Source of the DNA: an uncultured Flavihumibacter sp.
GTDB taxonomy: Bacteria > Bacteroidota > Bacteroidia > Chitinophagales > Chitinophagaceae
Direction of reading: 5' to 3'
Assembly (NCBI GenBank): GCA_946481605.1
Contig: CAMLPA010000212.1
Location: 1-6,087 of the forward strand
Length of the DNA: 6,087 bases
Position 1 is the stretch's first letter; every line of letters begins with the position of its first letter. The translations under genes were made by a program, and so were the position numbers. Below the pieces are notes generated by a model. That model searched no databases, had not been told where the DNA came from, and saw only the letters and a list, made by a program, of their open reading frames with translations. Shown one piece after another: positions 1-5,764 of the stretch.

Positions 1-2174
1 CGCCACCGTTCACACAGCTCAATACGCCCTACCCGGCTACGGCTTACCTGAAAGGGTTTCTGAATACAAAGCATATTCCTGCCTTTCAGGCCGATCTTGG
101 TATTGAAGTAACGTTAGCACTTTTTAGTAAGAAAGGACTCTCCGAATTGTTTCACCATATTGAACAGGAAGGAACTGCCGTTTCAGCAAACGCGAAACGG
201 ATGCTGCTTTTCAAAGAAGAATACATCCACACCATAGATGCGGTAATTAGCTTCCTGCAAGGGAAAAATCCCACCCTCGCCCACCAGGTATGCAGCCGCC
301 GCTTCCTGCCCGAAGCCGCCCGCTTCGAACAAACGGACGACCTGCAATGGGCCTTTGGCGCCATGGGCAACCAGGACAAGGCGAAACACCTGGCCACCAT
401 GTACCTGGAAGACCTTTCGGACCTGATTAAAGAATGCGCCGATCCACATTTCGGTTTCAGCAGGTACGCGGAAAGAATGGGTCGCTCCGCGAACAGTTTC
501 GATGAGTTGCACGAAGCGCTTCAAGGTGCGCCAACTTATATAGACCAAATACTGCTGGATTTACTGAAGGAAAAGATGGAACGCCTCAACCCCAAACTGG
601 TGGCGATCTCTGTTCCTTTCCCCGGCAATCTTTACGCGGCCTTGCGTTGTGGCCAATTCATCAAACTCCATTTCCCGGATTCCAAAGTGGTGATGGGCGG
701 TGGTTTCGCCAATACGGAACTCCGTTCTTTATCAGACCCGCGGGTATTCAGTTGTTTTGATTTTATCACTCTCGATGATGGAGAAGCGCCAATAGAAAAC
801 TTAATCAGGTACGTGAATGGAGAGATCGAAACCGATCAACTGAAACGCACGTTCTATCTGCAAAACAATACCGTAACCTACATCAGCAATCCTTCCTGTA
901 CCGATTACAAACAGGGCCAGGTGGGCACCCCGGATTACAGTGATCTTCCGCTCGATCAATACATCTCCGCCATTGAAGTTACCAATCCGATGCACAGTCT
1001 TTGGAGCGATGGGCGTTGGAACAAGTTGACTATGGCCCATGGCTGCTATTGGGGAAAATGTACTTTCTGCGATATCTCACTCGACTATATACGGCTATAC
1101 GAACCCGTTACCGCCAGCCTTTTGTGCGACCGCATGGAAGAACTGATTGCACAAACGGGACAAACGGGTTTTCATTTTGTGGATGAAGCAGCCCCACCCG
1201 CATTAATGCGCGCCCTGGCGCTGGAAATCATCCGGAGAAAACTGGTCGTTTCCTGGTGGACGAATATCCGTTTTGAAAAAAGCTTCACCCGCGACCTCTG
1301 CATCTTACTCAAAGCTTCGGGTTGTATCGCCGTATCCGGTGGGCTTGAAGTGGCTTCCGACCGTTTGCTGGAACTGATTCAGAAAGGTATTACCGTAGCC
1401 CAGGTGGCCAGAGTGAACAGGAATTTCACCGAAGCCGGCATCATGGTACACGCCTACCTGATGTACGGATTTCCCACGCAAACAGCACAGGAGACGATCG
1501 ATTCCCTCGAAATGGTCCGTCAGATGTTCCAGGCAGGGGTGCTGCAATCGGCCTTCTGGCACCAGTTCGCCATGACGGCACACAGTCCGGTTGGCCTGCA
1601 TCCCGAAAAATTCGGGGTGAAAAAGCAAACGGAGGCCATCGGCAGTTTCGCCAATAACGACATCGTTCACACCGATCCCAAAGGCGCCGACCACGATGCG
1701 TTCAGTTTCGGTCTGAAAAAATCCTTGCTCAATTACATGCACGGCGCCTGCTTCGATTTCCCACTTTCAAAGTGGTTCGATTTCAAAATCCCTCCAACAT
1801 CCGTTCCTTCAGATTATATTGTTAAATGCCTGGAAGAAGAGGAATACAGCGCACCCAAACCCACGGCCAAGCTGGTATGGCTCGGCAAACCGCCCGAGGT
1901 CAGCCATTTCACGAAATCGAAAAAAGGACAACAGTGGGAAATGACCAGTCTTACCTTCAGCAACAACAAAGAAACCCTGGAAATAAAACTCAACCGGGAA
2001 CAGGGCACCTGGCTGGTGGACACACTTCCAAAGTTGTCGCCATCCAACACGAAAACATTTACATTGCAGGAAATAACAGCATTGTATGAAGCTGCCGGGC
2101 TGGAAGATTTCGACCTGTTCTGGTACAATAAACCCGTGAACCAATTGTATAAAGCAGGACTTTTGCGCCTGTAA
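1..2174 (+). CDS. B12-binding domain radical SAM protein (5' end missing)
   Basis: The reading frame is open from base 3 to the stop at 2172-2174, giving 723 visible residues. The first residues (PPFTQLNTPYPATAYLKGFL) are the typical N-terminus of cobalamin-binding radical SAM proteins, so only a short N-terminal piece is missing, and the TTG at 147 is not the start. Visible residues about 1-290 form the Rossmann-like B12-binding part, with LVAISVPFPGN near 199-209, a GGG turn at 232-234 and DDGE near 258. No DxHxxG cobalamin-ligand motif is visible, so B12 may bind base-off without a protein histidine, as in some class B enzymes. The radical SAM core follows: Cys348, Cys353 and Cys356 (GCYWGKCTFCD) should hold the [4Fe-4S] cluster, with FVDEAAPP, SGGLE at 445-449 and YGFPTQT at 488-494 after it. 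The last 150 or so residues are a family-specific tail. The enzyme is expected to be cytoplasmic and to cleave SAM reductively, perhaps for methyl transfer or ring rearrangement. Its substrate is unknown. The next gene starts 9 bases downstream. Confidence 0.93.
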   Translation, partial: PPFTQLNTPYPATAYLKGFLNTKHIPAFQADLGIEVTLALFSKKGLSELFHHIEQEGTAVSANAKRMLLFKEEYIHTIDAVISFLQGKNPTLAHQVCSRRFLPEAARFEQTDDLQWAFGAMGNQDKAKHLATMYLEDLSDLIKECADPHFGFSRYAERMGRSANSFDELHEALQGAPTYIDQILLDLLKEKMERLNPKLVAISVPFPGNLYAALRCGQFIKLHFPDSKVVMGGGFANTELRSLSDPRVFSCFDFITLDDGEAPIENLIRYVNGEIETDQLKRTFYLQNNTVTYISNPSCTDYKQGQVGTPDYSDLPLDQYISAIEVTNPMHSLWSDGRWNKLTMAHGCYWGKCTFCDISLDYIRLYEPVTASLLCDRMEELIAQTGQTGFHFVDEAAPPALMRALALEIIRRKLVVSWWTNIRFEKSFTRDLCILLKASGCIAVSGGLEVASDRLLELIQKGITVAQVARVNRNFTEAGIMVHAYLMYGFPTQTAQETIDSLEMVRQMFQAGVLQSAFWHQFAMTAHSPVGLHPEKFGVKKQTEAIGSFANNDIVHTDPKGADHDAFSFGLKKSLLNYMHGACFDFPLSKWFDFKIPPTSVPSDYIVKCLEEEEYSAPKPTAKLVWLGKPPEVSHFTKSKKGQQWEMTSLTFSNNKETLEIKLNREQGTWLVDTLPKLSPSNTKTFTLQEITALYEAAGLEDFDLFWYNKPVNQLYKAGLLRL

Positions 2175-2183
2175 AAAAACACC

Positions 2184-3089
2184 ATGAAGTTCGTAAGTTC
2201 CACCATCCAGATTTTAAGAAATACTTTCAGGGAACTGGTTTCCAACGACCCGCTCCGCATGGCGGGCGCCACGGCGTTCTTCACTACTTTCGCCCTGCCT
2301 CCCATTCTGATCATCATCATTCAATTGCTGGGGTCCATTTTCGGGAAAAAGTCTATCGGAGGACAACTTTTCCGGCAACTCGACCAGATGCTGGGACAGG
2401 AAAGCGCCTTACAAATACTGGAAACCCTGCGTGCATTCAGGAGCCTGGCGGAAAACCCCTTCATCACCATCGGGGGATTCATATTCCTTCTGTTCGTGGC
2501 CACCACCCTGTTCAGGGTCATTAAAAACTCCATCAACCAGATCTGGAAGGTGAAAGTCGGGAAGAAGAAAGTATTACAAACACTGACTTCCAGGTTGAAA
2601 TCGGTGGGCGTGATCGTATCCGCTGGACTACTTCTGTTCATCGGCGTGATCGCTGAGGCGGCAAACGTTTTCCTGGCCGGTTACCTGGAAAAACTGCTTC
2701 CGCAGATGGCGGTATACTTCAACAGCGTACTCAGCTATTTCATTTCCATCATTATTGTTACCGTATGGTTCGTGCTGGTGTTCCATTTCCTTCCGGATGG
2801 ACGGGCACCAATTCGTACCACCATTGTGGGCGGTATTGTTACCAGCATCGCGTTCAACATTGGTAAACTGATCCTGCGCTGGTTGCTGAATTACAGTAAT
2901 ATCAGCACCATCTTTGGGACATCATCCGCGATCGTGCTCATCCTATTGTTCGTATTCTATACCGCGCTGATCTTCTATTTCGGCGCAGCCTTCACCAAAA
3001 TATGGGGAGAATTCAGCGGCAGACCAGTGAAACCATTGCCTCATGCCGTAAAATACCGGCTTACGGAAACAGACATTAACACAAATTAA
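2184..3089 (+). CDS. YihY/virulence factor BrkB family inner-membrane protein
   Basis: The 301-residue product has about six hydrophobic segments, near residues 28-52, 92-112, 141-167, 178-203, 213-235 and 244-274. This matches the size and layout of the YihY/BrkB (UPF0761) family. Family-like features include an amphipathic N-terminus ending in NDPLRMAGATAFF, the INQIWKV stretch at 117-123, LPDGRAPIR at 203-211, and the C-terminal GTSSAIVLILLFVFYTALI segment ending in FGAAFTKIW. Despite the name, this family is not an established virulence factor. It was once confused with ribonuclease BN, and its members are membrane proteins of unclear, possibly transport-related, function. The ATG lies 9 bases after the radical SAM stop in an A-rich stretch without a Shine-Dalgarno sequence, which is normal for Bacteroidota. 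Translation and transcription are probably coupled to the upstream gene. The short tail after the last segment is polar, and the molecular role is unknown. Confidence 0.92.
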   Translation: MKFVSSTIQILRNTFRELVSNDPLRMAGATAFFTTFALPPILIIIIQLLGSIFGKKSIGGQLFRQLDQMLGQESALQILETLRAFRSLAENPFITIGGFIFLLFVATTLFRVIKNSINQIWKVKVGKKKVLQTLTSRLKSVGVIVSAGLLLFIGVIAEAANVFLAGYLEKLLPQMAVYFNSVLSYFISIIIVTVWFVLVFHFLPDGRAPIRTTIVGGIVTSIAFNIGKLILRWLLNYSNISTIFGTSSAIVLILLFVFYTALIFYFGAAFTKIWGEFSGRPVKPLPHAVKYRLTETDINTN

Positions 3090-3102
3090 ACAGGGGCATT
3101 GT

Positions 3103-3152
3103 GTGAAGAAGTAGCGTTCCTGCTTCACGGGAGTAATCAACCAACCATTACT
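3103..3152 (+). other. Two small hairpins in the gap before the DUF4846 gene
   Basis: The 66-base gap after the YihY-family stop holds two inverted repeats in a row. The first pairs GTGAAGAAG (3103-3111) with CTGCTTCAC (3120-3128), with one mismatch and an 8-nt loop. The second pairs AGTAAT (3132-3137) with ATTACT (3147-3152) around a 9-nt loop, and ends 3 bases before the ATG at 3156. Neither is followed by a T-run, so they are not ordinary terminators. They could affect mRNA processing or translation of the third gene. Both stems are short enough to arise by chance. Confidence 0.35.
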
Positions 3153-3155
3153 GCC

Positions 3156-4004
3156 ATGAAACAGTTTTTGATGCTCGCAGGATTTTTTTCTTTCCATTAC
3201 CACGCCTGCACCTCCCCTTCCAGTGAAGTTGTTGAAGCGGAAGAAATGCCGCTCACCCAGGTTATTTCAGATACGCTTATCATGCGGTTTCCGCCACCGG
3301 AAGGTTATGTACCAGTTCCCGCAGCCGGGGGTTCCTTCGCTCATTTCCTGCAACATTTCCCGATGAAGCCGCAAGGCAGCGCCGTTCATTTGTTTGATGG
3401 TCGCCTTAAAGGCAATCAGCACGTTCATGCCGGTGTTTTGGACATTGATGTGGGTAAACGAGATTTACAGCAATGCGCGGATGCCGTAATGCGACTGCGC
3501 GCTGAATATCTTTTTCAAACAAAACAGTCACAGTTCATCAGTTTTAATTTTGTAAATGGGTTTGTCGCACCTTACAGCAGGTGGGCCAATGGAGAACGCA
3601 TCCGCATGAACGGCAACGAATGTTACTGGCAAGCCGGTGCTGCTCCCGACCACTCCTACAACAACTTCAGAAAATACCTGGATATTGTTTTCGCTTATGC
3701 CAGTACGATATCCCTTAGCAAACAGCTTCACCGCAAACCCATAGCGCAACTGGAGGCCGGAGATGTATTTATTGAAGCCGGAAGTCCGGGCCATGCCGTG
3801 ATTGTAATGGCCGTGGCCCGGGAAAAGACTTCTGGTAAAAAGATTTTCCTGCTGGCCCAGAGTTATATGCCGGCCCAGGAGATGCATATACTGGTGAACA
3901 AGGAGAACCGCGAGCTATCACCGTGGTATGAAGTGCCTGAAAGCAACATATTGCAAACCCCGGAATGGCGGTTTAAAGCGGCAGAAAACATATATAGATT
4001 TTAA
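3156..4004 (+). CDS. DUF4846 domain protein, probably exported
   Basis: The product has 282 residues when started at ATG 3156, giving a classic export signal (MKQFLMLAGFFSF). The frame is open further upstream to a TTG at 3099, but that would add 19 polar residues ahead of the signal, so I reject it. Cys18 (HYHAC followed by TSPSS) could be a lipidated cysteine, but Tyr at -3 and His at -2 make a poor lipobox. The rest matches full-length DUF4846 proteins as I remember them: GGSFAHFLQHFPMKPQGS (58-75), HAGVLDIDVGKRDLQQCADAVMRLRAEYL (91-119), FNFVNGF (130-136), SYNNFRKYLDIVFAYA (167-182), GDVFIEAGSPGHAVIV (202-217) and LAQSYMPAQEMHIL (233-246). The function of the family is unknown. The order of Cys107 at a helix start and later His213 in GHAV recalls NlpC/P60-like cysteine peptidases, but that is speculation. 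It sits last in the three-gene cluster, 66 bases after the membrane protein gene. Confidence 0.88.
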   Translation: MKQFLMLAGFFSFHYHACTSPSSEVVEAEEMPLTQVISDTLIMRFPPPEGYVPVPAAGGSFAHFLQHFPMKPQGSAVHLFDGRLKGNQHVHAGVLDIDVGKRDLQQCADAVMRLRAEYLFQTKQSQFISFNFVNGFVAPYSRWANGERIRMNGNECYWQAGAAPDHSYNNFRKYLDIVFAYASTISLSKQLHRKPIAQLEAGDVFIEAGSPGHAVIVMAVAREKTSGKKIFLLAQSYMPAQEMHILVNKENRELSPWYEVPESNILQTPEWRFKAAENIYRF

Positions 4005-4009
4005 AATGA

Positions 4010-4034
4010 ATGAATATTTGAACGATATATTCAT
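4010..4034 (+). terminator. Weak A/T-only hairpin after the three-gene cluster
   Basis: ATGAATAT (4010-4017) pairs perfectly with ATATTCAT (4027-4034) around a 9-nt loop, starting 5 bases after the DUF4846 stop. The stem is almost all A/T and only a short pyrimidine-rich stretch follows (GATTTCTTAACC). It could mark the transcript end or protect the 3' end, but as an intrinsic terminator it is weak. No better terminator is visible in the following 150 bases. Confidence 0.25.
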
Positions 4035-4195
4035 GATTTCTTAACCTACTCAAGCATTTCAAACGTTTTTTAAAAGTTTTTTCGACAAAAAAATCGGTCT
4101 GGGTGTCATAATTTTAATTCGCTGAAACACTTTCCCAGCAAGGGTTTTGTATTTTTTCTAACAGTTTTACGGTAATGAAATCACCTTTTTTTTGA
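4035..4195. other. A/T-rich noncoding stretch, no gene seen
   Basis: This part of the 355-base gap contains several A and T runs (for example around 4066-4090 and 4184-4193) and an 8-bp palindrome AAACGTTT at 4061-4068. No convincing open frame exists on either strand, and no RNA gene is recognisable. The T-rich 3' portion may act as an upstream activating (UP-like) region for the promoter that follows; this is inference. Confidence 0.5.
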
Positions 4196-4227
4196 TTTGC
4201 GGCCCCGTTTGTCCCGTTATACTTTTG
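4196..4227 (+). promoter_or_regulatory. Bacteroidota-type sigma promoter of the small secreted protein gene
   Basis: TTTG at 4196-4199 and TACTTTTG at 4220-4227 match the Bacteroidota -33 (TTTG) and -7 (TAnnTTTG) elements exactly, with a 20-base spacer, which is in the usual range. Transcription should start a few bases after 4227, giving a leader of roughly 125 nt before the ATG at 4360. The spacer holds a 9-base tandem repeat of CCCGTT (4204-4209 and 4213-4218), which might be a protein-binding site. Confidence 0.7.
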
Positions 4228-4232
4228 TACTG

Positions 4233-4260
4233 TTGATATATCAAACAGCGCTGAACGCGC
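4233..4260 (+). promoter_or_regulatory. Palindromes at the predicted transcription start (candidate operator or 5' RNA hairpin)
   Basis: TTGATATATCAA (4233-4244) is a perfect 12-bp palindrome beginning about 5 bases after the -7 box. It is followed at once by the 8-bp palindrome CAGCGCTG (4246-4253), which overlaps a GCGC-TGAAC-GCGC stem-loop (4248-4260). Placed at the transcription start, the first palindrome fits an operator for a dimeric repressor. In RNA the GC stem could instead stabilise the 5' end of the message. The symmetry is directly visible; any function is inferred. Confidence 0.4.
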
Positions 4261-4325
4261 ACCGAGCCGCTCAACATCTAGCATCCGCTTGTAACACGAT
4301 TGTAGTCCATATTCATAATTCGAGG

Positions 4326-4359
4326 CAAAAAAAATTAATTAACTAAGAAATCATTTATT
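4326..4359 (+). promoter_or_regulatory. A/T-rich translation start region without Shine-Dalgarno
   Basis: The 34 bases before the ATG contain a run of eight A (4327-4334), the palindrome TTAATTAA (4335-4342) and a single G. There is no purine-rich Shine-Dalgarno sequence. Highly translated Bacteroidota genes typically have such unstructured, A-rich leaders, thought to rely on ribosomal protein S1-type binding. This supports ATG 4360 as the start. Confidence 0.5.
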
Positions 4360-4752
4360 ATGAAAAAGGGACTTAACAACAAATTTTTCGCTGTAGCACT
4401 GATGGCCATCATGTCTTTCTCTTTCAACAGCACAGTAATGGCTGCTGATGGTCCTGCTCCCACCGCCGTTAACCTGAAGTTCATCGGTAAAATGGAAGAG
4501 CGTCCTGTGTTCCAACTGAACCTGGCCAACCAAAGCGATTACACAGTAGTAGTGAAAGGCGCTTACGGTGATGTGCTTTACAAAGACAACCTGGCTGGAG
4601 AGATCGGTTACAAGAAATTCCTGCTGAACACTGAAGCAATCGACGACACTTTCCTCCGTTTTGAAGTAACCAGCCGCAAAACAAATGAAACTGCAGTATT
4701 CGAGATCAACCTGAATGCGAAAGATGCAGACAAAATGGTGGTTACCAAATAA
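4360..4752 (+). CDS. Small secreted beta-rich protein of unknown function
   Basis: The 130-residue product starts with a clear Sec signal peptide: KK near the start, the hydrophobic stretch FFAVALMAIMSFSF, and a likely cut near VMA-AD or MAA-DG (after residue 28 or 29). The mature part is about 100 residues, has no cysteine and alternates like a beta-sandwich: NLKFIGKMEERPVFQLNLAN, YTVVVKGAYGDVLYKDNLAG, KKFLLNTEAIDDTFLRFEVTSRKTNETAVFEINL. The VVVKGAYGDVLY stretch recalls the strands of DUF3244 or type IX secretion tail-like domains, but I cannot place it in either. From memory, similar unnamed proteins are common in Chitinophagaceae. Codon choice is strongly biased (mostly CTG for Leu, AAC for Asn, GGT and CGT), unlike a weakly expressed gene. 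With its own promoter, long leader and strong terminator it is monocistronic and probably abundant. It likely acts in the periplasm or outside the cell; its role is unknown. Confidence 0.85.
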   Translation: MKKGLNNKFFAVALMAIMSFSFNSTVMAADGPAPTAVNLKFIGKMEERPVFQLNLANQSDYTVVVKGAYGDVLYKDNLAGEIGYKKFLLNTEAIDDTFLRFEVTSRKTNETAVFEINLNAKDADKMVVTK

Positions 4753-4770
4753 GATATTCCCCTAAAACTT

Positions 4771-4804
4771 AAGGCCGGCAGCAGTAATGTTGCCGGCTTT
4801 TTTT
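4771..4804 (+). terminator. Strong intrinsic terminator of the small secreted protein gene
   Basis: GCCGGCAGCA (4774-4783) pairs with TGTTGCCGGC (4788-4797), with one G-U pair, closing a GTAA loop (GNRA type). Three more weak pairs (AAG with TTT) extend the base, and seven T follow (4798-4804). It lies 18 bases after the stop codon. On the opposite strand the stem is followed only by CTTAAGTTTT, so it could serve weakly as the end of the convergent regulator transcript. Confidence 0.92.
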
Positions 4805-4878
4805 GTTTGTTTTCCCGCACCTTCTTGTTATTTCCTGCCAATACAAATTGACTGCCTTCATCAAGTGGCGGTTAATCC

Positions 4879-5712
4879 CTATGAATGGTTGGTATTATTT
4901 TTTAACGCCGTTATCTGCGTTGGCGACAACCCAAATTGCTTTTTAAAAGCGTAAGAAAAATGGGACAGGTTTTCAAAACCTACTTCATAAAAAACATCGA
5001 CAGGCTTTTTGTGCTTTTTTGTGAGTTGAAAGTAAGCCAGCTCCAGGCGTTTCTGAATCAGCCACTTTTGCGGTGTTGTATTGAAGATTTTTTTGAAGTC
5101 GCGTTTGAAAGTGGTTAAACTACGTCCCGTTAAATAACCAAATTTTTCGATTGGCATGTTAAACATATAGTTTCTCTCCATAAACTCAGCAATATTGATT
5201 TTGCTGGGGTTAGAAAAGTCAGACAAAACATTATCAATCTCCTTGTTGACAGACCTTAAAACAGCAATGGCTTCCTTTACTTTCAGTTGGGAGAGCTCTA
5301 ACGGCAATTTATTCTGCAGGGCGAAATAAGGTTCTATTGAAGCGAAAAGGCTATCCAGCAAAGGACTTTGAGGCAATGGTATGATATCCTCAGCTTTAGA
5401 AGTAAGCACAGCCTGCGTTGCTCTTTGATCGTAAAATGCTCTCAAAACATCCTGCGTAAGTTTTATAACAATCGCCTGGTATGGTTTGCCATTTTTTTCC
5501 TTTTTAATTAATGTTGCCAGTCGGTTTCTTGGAAATAAATGTGTTTCGCCCGCACCGAAAACATACGTATTGTTTGATTGGATAACCTTCAATTCACCAG
5601 ACAATACTCGAACAACGGAATGCTCTTCCGCAATCATTTCGGTGGTATATAATAAGGATTCACTACAGGTGAAAACAATTCCGGCGTTATTATTTTCGTG
5701 CTTTATTACCAT
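4879..5712 (-). CDS. AraC-family transcriptional regulator
   Basis: Started at ATG 5712 the product has 277 residues, usual for the family. The frame opens upstream to a TTG at 5742, but that codon sits in the loop of a terminator hairpin and the added residues (MLSLIFYFCN) read through its arm and T-run, so ATG 5712 is preferred. Residues about 10-95 form a cupin-like sensor region (VVRVLSGELKVIQSNN, GAGETHLFPRNRLA). A helical linker follows. The DNA-binding part holds two helix-turn-helix units: the first at about 187-210 (PIEKFGYLTGRSLTTFKRDFKKIF) and the second at about 237-260, with the signature VGFENLSHFSYAFKKQFGLSP. It is a cytoplasmic regulator, and its effector is unknown. The neighbouring dehydrogenase gene on the same strand is a plausible target. 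The DNA is visibly richer in A/T than the genes on the left side of the window. The gene is convergent with the small secreted protein gene. Confidence 0.93.
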   Translation of the reverse strand: MVIKHENNNAGIVFTCSESLLYTTEMIAEEHSVVRVLSGELKVIQSNNTYVFGAGETHLFPRNRLATLIKKEKNGKPYQAIVIKLTQDVLRAFYDQRATQAVLTSKAEDIIPLPQSPLLDSLFASIEPYFALQNKLPLELSQLKVKEAIAVLRSVNKEIDNVLSDFSNPSKINIAEFMERNYMFNMPIEKFGYLTGRSLTTFKRDFKKIFNTTPQKWLIQKRLELAYFQLTKKHKKPVDVFYEVGFENLSHFSYAFKKQFGLSPTQITALKNNTNHS

Positions 5713-5716
5713 ATTA

Positions 5717-5743
5717 CAAAAGTAAAAAATAAGGCTCAGCAAA
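5717..5743 (-). promoter_or_regulatory. Putative AraC-regulator promoter with -7 box next to the ATG
   Basis: Read on the minus strand, TACTTTTG (5724 down to 5717) fits TAnnTTTG exactly and is identical to the -7 box at 4220-4227. Only four bases (TAAT) separate it from ATG 5712, so transcription would begin at or within a few bases of the start codon, giving a leaderless mRNA. A TTTG at 5743-5740 could be the -33 element, but the 15-base spacer is shorter than the usual 19-21 or so. It falls in the loop of the upstream gene's terminator. Confidence 0.45.
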
Positions 5744-5754
5744 TCTGAGCCTTA
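5724..5754 (-). terminator. Intrinsic terminator of the dehydrogenase gene
   Basis: On the minus strand TAAGGCTCAG (5754-5745) pairs perfectly with CTGAGCCTTA (5739-5730) around the 5-nt loop ATTTG, followed by six T (5729-5724). It starts 10 bases after the dehydrogenase stop. On the plus strand no T-run follows, so it acts in the minus direction only. It separates the dehydrogenase and AraC transcripts. Confidence 0.9.
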
Positions 5755-5764
5755 ATGGTTTCCC

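Noticed and set aside
1305..2320. Long open frames on the minus strand opposite the radical SAM gene (1305-1742, 1809-2144, 1814-2320)
   Set aside because: They overlap a well-supported gene, encode no recognisable domain and look like frame shadows of a codon-biased gene.
3528..3887. Minus-strand open frame of 119 codons inside the DUF4846 gene
   Set aside because: It lies opposite a gene with clear family-wide motifs and has no domain or start signal of its own.
4061..4092. T-rich stretch with AAACGTTT as terminator of the three-gene cluster
   Set aside because: The 8-bp palindrome has no loop and cannot form a stable hairpin; the T and A runs alone are not enough for a terminator call.
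4805..4878. Possible extra element between the convergent genes
   Set aside because: Only unstructured sequence is seen after the T-run: no further hairpin, promoter or open frame of note.
5740..5742. TTG start for the AraC regulator
   Set aside because: It sits in the loop of the dehydrogenase terminator and would make the protein begin through the hairpin arm and T-run; ATG 5712 gives a normal family length.
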